A stretch of DNA of 17,304 bases from Candidatus Hydrogenedentota bacterium (GTDB lineage Bacteria; Hydrogenedentota; Hydrogenedentia; Hydrogenedentales; SLHB01), in the NCBI GenBank assembly GCA_003557825.1, contig PWNM01000171.1, positions 1 to 17,304 on the forward strand. Reading direction: 5' to 3'. A model generated the notes under the pieces. It saw nothing but the letters and a program-made list of their open reading frames with translations. It did no database searches and was not told where the DNA came from. The stretch's first letter is position 1. Each line of letters starts with the position of its first letter. The position numbers and the translations under genes are program-made. Below, one piece after another: positions 1 to 7,084 of the stretch.

Positions 1-1
1 A

Positions 2-907
2 TCTCCTACGCGCCCGGCCTATCTGGCCGGTAAGTCCTATCCCGACAATACCGAGGAACTCCGCGTCTTTCTTGATAGCATGTACACTCGTGAAACGGGT
101 CCAGGCCATACTCCGGCCGAAGCACAGCCGGTTAATGGTCCAATTCGATTTCTGGTCGCCCCCCACATCGACTTCGAACGAGGCGGCCATTCCTATGCTC
201 ATGGCTATCTACGGCTGGCCCAAGGCCCCAAACCGGAAACGATTTTTGTTTTTGGCGTCGCTCACAATACGCCTCCCGTTCCGTTTATCTTAACCCGCAA
301 GGATTTCGAAACCCCTTTCGGCATGTTGAGAAACGACACGACCATCGTTGATCGGCTCGCAAAAGCGTTATCCTATGATCCGTATGAATACGAGTTCATC
401 CATCGCTCGGAGCATTCAATTGAGTTTCAGGCCGTGGCGCTGGCCCACGCCATTGGAGTAGAGGCTCGCATCGTTCCGGTTTTGTGCGGGTTGTGTCCGG
501 GAGAGACACAGGCTGCCCCCTCTTCTTCGGATATTCAACATTTTCTTGCGTGTTGCAACGAAATAGTCACCCAAGGCAATGGTCGAGTGGCGGTGATCGC
601 CGCCGCTGATTTGGCTCATGTGGGTCAGACCTTTGGTGACGACTTTGAAATCGACGATGAAACCGTTGAAAAGGTCCATGCCCGAGACCGCGATGACCTT
701 GCGTTCGTCACTGCCCTCGATGCCGATGGATGGTACCGAAGCGTCATGAAGGACGGGAATCAACGTCGGGTCTGCGGTCTTAACTGCATCTATGCGGCGC
801 TCAAATCCGTTGAGAACACGCCGCTACAGAGTGAACTGCTCCATTACGATCACGCATCCGACCCAGGCGGCGGCATCGTTTCGTTTTCCAGCATCGTAGC
901 CTTTTGA
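2..907 (+). CDS. MEMO1-family protein (AmmeMemoRadiSam system protein B), 5' partial
   Basis: The frame is open from the first bases of the window. Residues before the first ATG (position 80) already match the family: an R-P-A-Y-L-A-G-K-S-Y-P segment corresponds to the usual N-terminal RPAVAG-FYP block, so the real start lies left of the window and the ATG at 80 is internal. Family motifs seen in order are APHIDFERGG, GVAHN, EHSIEFQ, AAADLAHVG, CGLNCIYAAL and GGGIVSFSS. MEMO proteins are related to class III extradiol (LigB-type) dioxygenases, and the conserved His/Asp/Cys positions form the metal-site region. In bacteria they often accompany AMMECR1 and a radical-SAM protein; those partners are not visible here but could lie to the left. 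The exact reaction is unknown. The next gene starts 13 bp downstream, so the two are probably co-transcribed. Probably only a few N-terminal residues are missing. Confidence 0.88.
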   Translation, partial: SPTRPAYLAGKSYPDNTEELRVFLDSMYTRETGPGHTPAEAQPVNGPIRFLVAPHIDFERGGHSYAHGYLRLAQGPKPETIFVFGVAHNTPPVPFILTRKDFETPFGMLRNDTTIVDRLAKALSYDPYEYEFIHRSEHSIEFQAVALAHAIGVEARIVPVLCGLCPGETQAAPSSSDIQHFLACCNEIVTQGNGRVAVIAAADLAHVGQTFGDDFEIDDETVEKVHARDRDDLAFVTALDADGWYRSVMKDGNQRRVCGLNCIYAALKSVENTPLQSELLHYDHASDPGGGIVSFSSIVAF

Positions 908-920
908 CCGGTGAACGCTC

Positions 921-1655
921 ATGTCCCTCTCCGGCATCACAAATAGCCTGATCGACGCCCTTTCGGATTTCCGTTTTGAGCCTCCCGTAACGCATGTTTA
1001 CAACCCATTGTGTTATGCCCGGGCTCCCCACGAACAATACCTTGCACGCTTTGGTCAAGGTCAACGAGAGGTCATATTCGTCGGAATGAACCCTGGCCCC
1101 TTTGGGATGGCCCAGACCGGCGTTCCTTTTGGCGATGTCACCATGGTGCGCGACTGGATGGGCATCGAAGCGCCTGTGGACAAACCCAAACATGAACACC
1201 CCAAGCGGCCGGTGCTTGGATTCGCCTGCCCTCGAAGCGAGGTGAGCGGAACACGTCTATGGGGGTGGGCTCGCGATACTTTTGGTACTCCGGAGAGCTT
1301 CTTCAAGCGGTTTTTCGTAATCAACTATTGCCCTTTGTGTTTTATGGAGGCCTCGGGCAAGAACCGTACACCTGATAAGCTGCCGGCGGAAACGCGTTCA
1401 TCATTGTTTCAGGCATGCGACACCGCTTTGGCGGCCATGGTCACTGAACTCCGACCATCGTATGTATTAGGCGTAGGGGCATTCGCCGAGCAACGCATTC
1501 GGAATGCACTTCATGGGCAAAAAGTCCAAACAGGTCGCATTCCCCATCCCAGTCCGGCCAGCCCAGCAGCAAATCGGGGCTGGGCGCAGGCGGCAGAAAA
1601 GGCGCTTTACGAAGTCGGCGTTACGCTGCCGGATGATTCGACAATCGTGCCCTAA
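921..1655 (+). CDS. smug1: SMUG1-type single-strand-selective uracil-DNA glycosylase
   Basis: A 244-residue base-excision-repair enzyme that removes uracil (and oxidised pyrimidines such as hydroxymethyluracil in characterised members) from DNA. Both diagnostic UDG-superfamily motifs are present and close to the vertebrate SMUG1 forms: GMNPGPFGMAQTGVPFG at about residues 55-71, with the catalytic Asn at 57, and HPSPASPAANRGW at 209-221, with the catalytic His at 209. A third conserved block, INYCPLCFM, lies near residues 134-142. The length fits bacterial SMUG1 proteins and the protein looks complete and intact. It is soluble with no signal peptide. The start follows a weak GGTGA Shine-Dalgarno, 13 bp after the MEMO gene, which suggests one transcript. 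Bacterial SMUG1 is patchily distributed and known from several phyla. Confidence 0.95.
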   Translation: MSLSGITNSLIDALSDFRFEPPVTHVYNPLCYARAPHEQYLARFGQGQREVIFVGMNPGPFGMAQTGVPFGDVTMVRDWMGIEAPVDKPKHEHPKRPVLGFACPRSEVSGTRLWGWARDTFGTPESFFKRFFVINYCPLCFMEASGKNRTPDKLPAETRSSLFQACDTALAAMVTELRPSYVLGVGAFAEQRIRNALHGQKVQTGRIPHPSPASPAANRGWAQAAEKALYEVGVTLPDDSTIVP

Positions 1656-1666
1656 TCCCCTATAAT
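1638..1666 (+). promoter_or_regulatory. Near-consensus sigma-70 promoter at the end of the SMUG1 gene
   Basis: TCGACA (1638-1643, five of six consensus bases), a 17-base spacer, then a perfect TATAAT (1661-1666). It overlaps the last codons of the glycosylase gene and would start transcription near 1673. It therefore serves the region from 1673 onward: the doubtful small ORF at 1763 and possibly the lyxose isomerase at 2111. No terminator is seen before 2111. Confidence 0.6.
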
Positions 1667-1762
1667 GACCGTTAGACACTTTCTGGGCATATGCGGGGTA
1701 TTCGTTATTGAACGGGACCAGGAAATCGTCATGAAGTGCATGGAACGCATTACAGAGGGCGG

Positions 1763-2032
1763 ATGTCCCCTACTAATGGAGCAACCCGCTTCCTTGACAT
1801 TGTCCGTGTTGGCAACATGCTGCCGAAGCATGACTTCCGGGAACTGTCCACTGTTTCAGGAGCGCATTTCGCAATCCCACCTTATCGCCGCATCCTCCTC
1901 AATGCCGGTATACCGAAGGATCTCGAAAGATGGTCCGCCACAGGAATGAGTATGGAAAGCTCGGCTCCACTGCATCTGCAGTTGCTACCGGTCGAGCTTC
2001 CTGCTAGTATTTCCGGTGTTGGAACACTATAG
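1763..2032 (+). CDS. Doubtful small ORF, unknown function
   Basis: An 89-residue reading frame (98 if started at 1736) in the 455-base gap between the SMUG1 and lyxose-isomerase genes. The ATG at 1763 is preceded by a weak GAGGGCGG stretch at 1755-1762, which is too close to be an ideal ribosome-binding site. The product has no signal peptide, transmembrane segment or motif I recognise; it contains a charged stretch around FRELS and a short IPPYRRILLNAGIPKDLERW segment that looks protein-like. An overlapping frame at 1665-1949 is also open, so chance cannot be excluded. A near-consensus promoter at 1638-1666 lies upstream, which argues that the segment is transcribed. It may be a small protein, a gene remnant or an untranslated leader. 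Confidence 0.25.
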   Translation: MSPTNGATRFLDIVRVGNMLPKHDFRELSTVSGAHFAIPPYRRILLNAGIPKDLERWSATGMSMESSAPLHLQLLPVELPASISGVGTL

Positions 2033-2053
2033 GTGCTTTGTAATCGTTCATGT

Positions 2054-2069
2054 CACTCGATTACGAGTG
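2054..2069 (+). promoter_or_regulatory. Inverted repeat upstream of the lyxose isomerase gene
   Basis: CACTCG (2054-2059) and CGAGTG (2064-2069) form a perfect 6-bp dyad around an ATTA centre, 41 bases before the isomerase start codon. It could be an operator for a dimeric repressor or a small mRNA hairpin. There is no T-run, so it is not an intrinsic terminator. Function is inferred from position only. Confidence 0.3.
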
Positions 2070-2110
2070 CTCCGTGACGCATTAGCCATACAAGAAGGAA
2101 TCCCTCAGCA

Positions 2111-2785
2111 ATGAAGCGAAGCGATGTCAATACGTTGATTGAAGACGCCAAGGCCTTTTTCAAATCTCATCATTTTCTGCTACCGCCGTGGGCCTTTTGG
2201 GGGCCGTCGGACTGGAAAGGCAAACGCCAGGAATGTGCAGAGATAATCGAGAACATGCTGGGATGGGACATTACCGAATTTGGGAGCGGCGACTTTGGAA
2301 GCTGCGGTTTGATGTTGTTTACCCTTCGCAACGGCAATCCAAAGCGCGACAAAAAAACATATGCCGAAAAGATTATGATCGTTCGTGAAAATCAGGAAAC
2401 GCCCATGCATTTCCATTGGAATAAAATGGAGGACATCATCAACCGCGGCGGCGGAAACCTGATCATCGAGCTGTACCAATCTACGCCAGAGGAGGAATTC
2501 TCGGATGAACCGGTCATGGTTCAGGTGGATGGCATAACTCGCCGTGTCGAAGCAGGCGGACGGGTCGTGATTACCCCTGGCGAGAGCATATGCCTCACCC
2601 AAGGACTGTATCACCGCTTCTATGGTGAGGAGGGCAAAGGTCTTGTACTGGTTGGCGAGGTAAGCCAAGTTAATGATGACAAGACCGATAATCGATTCCA
2701 CCGCGAAGTGGGCCGTTTCCCGGCACTAGATGAAGACGTAGCACCTAACCATTTGCTTTGCTCCGAATACGAGAACTATTTGTAG
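2111..2785 (+). CDS. D-lyxose ketol-isomerase (cupin fold)
   Basis: A 224-residue cupin enzyme expected to interconvert D-lyxose and D-xylulose (EC 5.3.1.15); relatives also act on D-mannose/D-fructose. The length matches characterised members of about 225 residues. Family signatures include the N-terminal MKRSDVN start, GWDITEFGSGDF (51-62), LFTLRNGN, YAEKIMIVRENQETPMHFHW (84-103), KMEDIINRGGGNL and the C-terminal VNDDKTDNRF. The metal-binding cupin residues are present: His100, His102, Glu107 and His168 (in GLYHRF). It is cytoplasmic, with no signal peptide. AAGAAGGAA at 2092-2100 serves as the Shine-Dalgarno. The gene is followed after 110 bp by a Tat-exported oxidoreductase on the same strand, an arrangement consistent with a sugar-catabolic pair. 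Substrate preference cannot be read from sequence alone. Confidence 0.93.
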   Translation: MKRSDVNTLIEDAKAFFKSHHFLLPPWAFWGPSDWKGKRQECAEIIENMLGWDITEFGSGDFGSCGLMLFTLRNGNPKRDKKTYAEKIMIVRENQETPMHFHWNKMEDIINRGGGNLIIELYQSTPEEEFSDEPVMVQVDGITRRVEAGGRVVITPGESICLTQGLYHRFYGEEGKGLVLVGEVSQVNDDKTDNRFHREVGRFPALDEDVAPNHLLCSEYENYL

Positions 2786-2895
2786 AATGGACAAGGGTAC
2801 GACAACAGCGTCCTGTTCCTATTTGCCGATGCCTGATGGATTGTTTTAACGGTACCATCCGTACCGAGGGCGGATGGAACCAGAAGGGGGTTCGT

Positions 2896-4188
2896 ATGGC
2901 TACCTTTTTGAACCGACGGCAATTTCTTGGCCGCATCACCGCAGGCGGGGCGTTGGCCATGGCGGGGATCAGCGCCAAGTCACAGGCAGAGTCGCCTGGT
3001 AATCGGGTTGTGCTCGGCGTGGCAGGCATGAGTCGTGGACGGAGCCTTGCAGAGACCTTTTCCAGGCAGCAGAACTGTGCGGTGAAATATGTCTGCGACA
3101 CAGATGCGAATCGATTGGACGCAGCGGTTGAGGTAGTAGCAGCTGTTTCAGATAGTCCCCCTCGTGGGGTTGGCGACCTGCGACGTATGCTGGATGATCC
3201 CGAAGTGGACGCCGTGGTACTGGCACTTCCCGTACATTGGCATGCCCCCGCGGCAATCATGGCGTGTGAGGCAGGCAAGCATGTCTATGTTGAAAAGCCC
3301 TGCTGCCACAATCCTTGGGAAGGCGAACGGCTTGTAGAAGCGGCACGACGACATGACCGGGTCGTTCAAATGGGAAACCAGCGCCGTTCTTCGGCTGTCA
3401 TCCGTGAAGCAGTGCAACGGCTTCATGATGGCGATATTGGCCGCGTATATTATGCCCGAAGCTGGTACGCCAACCAACGGGGAAGCATAGGGCATGGCCG
3501 GGAAGCAACGGTCCCAAACCACCTGGATTACGAACTATGGCAGGGTCCCGCGCCACGGCGACCCTATCGGGACAACGTTATCCATTACAACTGGCATTGG
3601 CTATGGCATTGGGGCAGTGGCGAACTGGGCAACAACGGTGTCCACATCCTGGACATATGCCGTTGGGCCCTTGATGTTGATTACCCAAAACGCGTTAATT
3701 CGGCCGGAGGACGTTACCGGTTCGACGACGATCAGGAGACCCCGGATACCCATATGGTGAGTTACGACTTCGCTGGGGGCAAGTCGATATCTTACGAGGG
3801 GTTAAGCTGCAATGTCCCCGGTGCCGGCGGTACAAGCTTTGGCGCAACCTTCTATGGCGAAGACGGCAGCATGACGATCGGGAGTCGGGATTACTTGATC
3901 CGAGATAGCCAAGGGGATGTGGTCGAGCAACGCGATGGCTCGATTGGCGATGACGAACACGCCTCGAATTTCCTCGACGCAATTCGAAACGAGCAGCCTG
4001 ACGCACTACATTCTCAGATTCAAGAAGGCTATAGGAGTACCCTTCTTTGTCATCTGGGAAACATTGCCCATCGGACAGGCCACTCCTTACGGTGCGACGG
4101 TCAGGGGCATATTTTGGATGCCCCAGAGGCACAGGCTTTATGGAAGCGCGAATATGCCGATGGATGGGAGTCCATTTTAACGCAATGA
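2896..4188 (+). CDS. Tat-exported Gfo/Idh/MocA family oxidoreductase
   Basis: A 430-residue NAD(P)-dependent sugar dehydrogenase-like protein. The ATG at 2896 is chosen because AGAAGGGGG (2882-2890) precedes it at good spacing and because it places a twin-arginine signal, NRRQFLGR (6-13) plus a hydrophobic stretch ending near SQA (29-31), exactly at the N-terminus; a longer in-frame ATG at 2758 overlaps the upstream gene and lacks a ribosome-binding site. The Rossmann fold follows (VVLGVAGMSRGRS), then the conserved EKP motif at 133-135 that supplies the Gfo/Idh/MocA catalytic-region lysine. The C-terminal alpha/beta domain contains an aromatic HYNWHWLWHWGSGELGNNG segment (230-248), typical of the large exported subfamily in PVC bacteria. 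It is expected to fold with its cofactor in the cytoplasm and be exported. The substrate is unknown; a carbohydrate is likely. It converges with the TPR gene, ending 12 bp from that gene's stop. Confidence 0.93.
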   Translation: MATFLNRRQFLGRITAGGALAMAGISAKSQAESPGNRVVLGVAGMSRGRSLAETFSRQQNCAVKYVCDTDANRLDAAVEVVAAVSDSPPRGVGDLRRMLDDPEVDAVVLALPVHWHAPAAIMACEAGKHVYVEKPCCHNPWEGERLVEAARRHDRVVQMGNQRRSSAVIREAVQRLHDGDIGRVYYARSWYANQRGSIGHGREATVPNHLDYELWQGPAPRRPYRDNVIHYNWHWLWHWGSGELGNNGVHILDICRWALDVDYPKRVNSAGGRYRFDDDQETPDTHMVSYDFAGGKSISYEGLSCNVPGAGGTSFGATFYGEDGSMTIGSRDYLIRDSQGDVVEQRDGSIGDDEHASNFLDAIRNEQPDALHSQIQEGYRSTLLCHLGNIAHRTGHSLRCDGQGHILDAPEAQALWKREYADGWESILTQ

Positions 4189-4200
4189 TCGTCTGCTGAA

Positions 4201-5268
4201 TCATTCAGTCGGTGGTTCAAGAGCAGGTGGTATTTCCGGAGCTACTTCGATATCCGGTTCCTCCCCCTCCTCGATGGCTTCAAGCACTTCGATTACCCGC
4301 GGCTGGTCGGGGTTAAGCTCAATCGAACGTTCGTAGGCTCGTCGAGCCTCCTGAATATCCCCCAGATAGAGCTGTATACTGGCCATCAAGTTCCAATGAA
4401 CATAGACATCGGGATCGAGTTTTAAGGAACGAATAAGCGGCATGGCGCTTTGAGGAACGCGGTTCGCCCGCAACAACAACTTGGCATAGGCGGCATGATG
4501 CTCGGCGTCATCGGGGACGGCCAACCGAGCCCGCTCAAATGCATCCAGGGCGTCGTGCAACATACGGGAGGTAATGGCCGCAGGACGAGGCGGAAGCAGG
4601 CCTACTTCGTCCAGCGTATCCGAAGCGTGCAGCACGGCCCCTTCACGAATGCCCAGAATGGCATGGGCGCTCCTGGCAAAGGGATGGTCGGGCCGAAGGT
4701 CCAGCACGGCCTCGAAGTGCTCCTGTGCCAGGTCATGAAAACCGTTCTCAGCCAATTGGGCAGCCAGGGATACATGCGACTCGACTATCTCCGACTCATC
4801 TGTGCTGACTTCAAAGGATTTCCGTAGGGCCGCATAGCTTTCAGAAAGCCAATTAGAGCCCATGGCGGCATAGCTTTCTCCTAACCGACGCCATGCTGCA
4901 CCGTTCATCGGTTCCCGTTCGACTACGCGCTCATAGACCTCGATGGCCAGATCGATGTCTCCCATAACGGTCAACGCCTCGGCATAGTCCATTAGAACGC
5001 CCGCGTCACGGGATCGATGCGCTTGGTGAGCATCGAATAGTTTTCTCGCCCGGTTCAGGTTTTCCTCAACGGCTTGAGCCAACCGTTCTAGTTCGTCTTC
5101 ATCGGCAGTCGCTTGAGCGGCTTGAAGCTCCGAGGCAGCCTGACGAAACTGTTCCATGGCATCCCGGGCATCGTCGAGAGACGCATGGCTTGTTACCGCT
5201 GCCATCAACACGATTGGGGCAATGAGCGTGCATATCAGGGATACTTTCGAAATCTGATTCGTTCTCAT
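4201..5268 (-). CDS. Exported TPR-repeat protein
   Basis: A 355-residue protein. The ATG at 5268 gives a clean signal peptide (basic MRTNQISK, hydrophobic core, AVTSHA cleavage site near residue 29) and is preceded by AGGTTAG at the end of hflX; the longer frame would run back into hflX. The mature part begins with a coiled-coil-like acidic helical stretch (about residues 30-85), then carries several TPR-like helical pairs. The clearest are LMDYAEALTVMGDIDLAIEV with its partner VVEREPMNGAAWRRLGESYA, the pair around FHDLAQEHFEAVLDLRPDH, and the C-terminal unit IQEARRAYERSIELNPDQ. The last 30 residues are acidic and proline-rich. It is probably a periplasmic scaffold for protein interactions; no enzymatic domain is seen. 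The start lies 5 bp after the hflX stop, so translation is probably coupled. Confidence 0.85.
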   Translation of the reverse strand: MRTNQISKVSLICTLIAPIVLMAAVTSHASLDDARDAMEQFRQAASELQAAQATADEDELERLAQAVEENLNRARKLFDAHQAHRSRDAGVLMDYAEALTVMGDIDLAIEVYERVVEREPMNGAAWRRLGESYAAMGSNWLSESYAALRKSFEVSTDESEIVESHVSLAAQLAENGFHDLAQEHFEAVLDLRPDHPFARSAHAILGIREGAVLHASDTLDEVGLLPPRPAAITSRMLHDALDAFERARLAVPDDAEHHAAYAKLLLRANRVPQSAMPLIRSLKLDPDVYVHWNLMASIQLYLGDIQEARRAYERSIELNPDQPRVIEVLEAIEEGEEPDIEVAPEIPPALEPPTE

Positions 5269-5273
5269 TTCAT

Positions 5274-6947
5274 CTAACCTATACCGCGCCAGGTGGCGTT
5301 GTTGGAAGAAGCTACCGCGGATTCGAGCGGCCAAAGCGCTCGTTCGAGCGCATCACACAGCTCGGGAAAGGTCTCTGGACTCAGAGCAGAAACCGGAATA
5401 CCATGATATTGATCGGAAAGCCCTTTCAATAACTCAGCATCGGCCCGATCGGCCTTATTGAGCGCCACGATAATCGGTTTATCGTCGACATTGAGTTCCC
5501 GGAGCGTCCGTTGTACGGTCTCAAAACGCTCTTCGACATCCGGAGCCGACGCATCGAGTACATGAAGCAATAAGTCGGCTTCGTACAGCTCCTCGAGCGT
5601 CGTTCGGAACGCTTCCTTTAGTTCTTTGGGTAGATTCCGGATGAACCCCACCGTATCGGTGACAACCACTTCGCGTTCCTCGGGGAAACGCAACCGACGT
5701 GAGACCGGGTTGAGCGTGGCGAACAGTGCATTTCGAGCATCTACATGGCTATTTGTCAGGGCATTCAACAGCGTTGACTTGCCTGCATTGGTATACCCGA
5801 CAATCGATACAATGGGAACATTCCTACGGGTACGTTTGCCTCTGCGTAATCGGCGGCGTTCGCCCAGCTTGGTGATTTCCCGTTCCAACTGGGCGATCCG
5901 GTCTTGAGCCCGACGTCGGTCAATTTCGAGTTTGGTCTCGCCCGGTCCGCGTCCGCCGATACCGCCTGTCAAACGTGAAAAGGCGCTCGCGGCTTGCTTG
6001 GCCGTTAGCCGGGGAAGCATATAGCGCAGCTGGGCCAGTTCCACTTGGATTTTACCTTCACGGGTTTCGGCATGCTGGGCAAAAATATCAAGGATGACCT
6101 GGGTTCGGTCGAGAATCTTGAGATCCGTAAACTCAGCCAAAGCCTGCACCTGAGCTGGGGAAAGATTGAGATCAAATACGAGGCATTCGGCGCCCAGTTG
6201 CATGGCCCTAATGACTGTTTGCTGCAGGCGCCCCTTTCCCATCACATAGCGCGGATGGACTCCGCGTCGCTGATGCAGGCTATCGATTACGTGAATACCG
6301 GCGCTTCGGGATAACTCGCGGAGCTCGGCCAATGAGTCCTCGGCAAAGCTCGACGCCTCCTCTCCGACATGGGCCAAAATGGCCCGGTCGCGTTGATCTC
6401 CCGCTTTTCGTGGAGTCCGGTTTCGAGCGAATTCCCGGTCAAGCGCATCAATGGCCGCTTGAAAATCCGCCGGTGCGGCGTGGACGGTTGTGGGTTCCAG
6501 AATCTCCCATGGCGTTCCGGCTTCATTATTTGGCAGCAGGTGGGCTTGATGCATCCATCCCGGCAAGCCGTCCTCCGTAACCTCGATGGCCGCGATTCGA
6601 TCAAGCCGGAGCAAGGCCAAGTCGGTCAGATCATCTTCAGTGAGTCCTTCTGCCTTAAGATGGGTATGGACCAGACGCAGACCACACAGGCGGTAGTGGC
6701 CACGACGATAGGTTGAGAGATCCGGGATAAAGACCGACCTGGCATCGCCAACCATAACGACACGGATGTGTCCGCGCCGATCAATTAGTAATCCGACCTG
6801 ACGCTGAATCTCCTTTGAGATCTCCGTCAGGGCTCGACCCAGCTCCGGAGTAATGACCGATTCAGGGTGGGTTTTCCTGTTGGCCAAACGCTCAAGCCGC
6901 CGTAAAGGTGATGACTTAAGTCCTTGCGTATTCCCTGTGATCCGAAT
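5274..6947 (-). CDS. hflX: GTPase HflX, apparently starting at AUU
   Basis: Ribosome-associated GTPase of the Obg-HflX superfamily, which splits stalled or hibernating 70S ribosomes in characterised bacteria. From the proposed start it has 557 residues. It has the HflX N-terminal domain (about 120-375), the family motif GGIGGRGPGETKLEIDRRR (about 328-346), and G-domain motifs G1 GYTNAGKST (384-392), G3 DTVG (431-434), G4 NKAD (497-500) and G5 SAL (520-522). Without ATG or GTG, the nearest standard start is TTG at 6887, which has no convincing ribosome-binding site. Upstream, the same frame stays open and encodes RITGNTQGLKSSPLRRLERL, a segment that by recall opens many long HflX proteins. A perfect AAAGGAGG (6956-6963) lies eight bases before the in-frame ATT at 6945-6947. 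It is followed by the coupled TPR gene and lies downstream of a terminator, so it should have its own promoter. Confidence 0.9.
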   Translation of the reverse strand: MRITGNTQGLKSSPLRRLERLANRKTHPESVITPELGRALTEISKEIQRQVGLLIDRRGHIRVVMVGDARSVFIPDLSTYRRGHYRLCGLRLVHTHLKAEGLTEDDLTDLALLRLDRIAAIEVTEDGLPGWMHQAHLLPNNEAGTPWEILEPTTVHAAPADFQAAIDALDREFARNRTPRKAGDQRDRAILAHVGEEASSFAEDSLAELRELSRSAGIHVIDSLHQRRGVHPRYVMGKGRLQQTVIRAMQLGAECLVFDLNLSPAQVQALAEFTDLKILDRTQVILDIFAQHAETREGKIQVELAQLRYMLPRLTAKQAASAFSRLTGGIGGRGPGETKLEIDRRRAQDRIAQLEREITKLGERRRLRRGKRTRRNVPIVSIVGYTNAGKSTLLNALTNSHVDARNALFATLNPVSRRLRFPEEREVVVTDTVGFIRNLPKELKEAFRTTLEELYEADLLLHVLDASAPDVEERFETVQRTLRELNVDDKPIIVALNKADRADAELLKGLSDQYHGIPVSALSPETFPELCDALERALWPLESAVASSNNATWRGIG

Positions 6948-6955
6948 GGAATGAG

Positions 6956-6963
6956 CCTCCTTT
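6956..6963 (-). promoter_or_regulatory. Perfect Shine-Dalgarno that decides the hflX start
   Basis: On the minus strand the bases read AAAGGAGG, followed by eight bases and then ATT (6947-6945) in the hflX frame. No ATG, GTG or TTG lies at a workable distance; the next candidate is TTG 60 bases further on. The strength and spacing of this site are the main reason to call the longer hflX. Confidence 0.75.
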
Positions 6964-7011
6964 CACAGACTCGGCGCCAAACAGTTTTGTGCTTCATACT
7001 CCAGTAAAGCA

Positions 7012-7047
7012 AAACCGTCGGACCCGGTGCAACCGGTCCGACGGTTT
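7012..7047 (-). terminator. Intrinsic terminator after the TIM-barrel gene
   Basis: AAACCGTCGGACC (7012-7024) and GGTCCGACGGTTT (7035-7047) are perfectly complementary over 13 bp, and the GGT/ACC pair inside the loop can extend the stem. Read on the minus strand the stem ends in TTTT, then GC and TTT. It lies 37 bases past the stop of the 7085-8065 gene and 64 bases before hflX, so it separates the two transcription units. Confidence 0.8.
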
Positions 7048-7084
7048 GAAGTACAACAACACCTATGAGTAAAAGCGAGCATCG

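Noticed and set aside
1794..1822. TTGACA at 1794-1799 as a promoter
   Set aside because: No -10 element is found at 16 to 18 bases; the bases at the expected position read ATGCTG.
2758..2895. Longer Gfo/Idh start at ATG 2758
   Set aside because: It overlaps the lyxose isomerase, lacks a ribosome-binding site, and would put the twin-arginine signal at residue 53 instead of the N-terminus.
4196..4208. CTGAATCATTCAG dyad between the convergent Gfo/Idh and TPR genes as a terminator
   Set aside because: The perfect dyad leaves only a single-base loop and no T-run follows on either strand.
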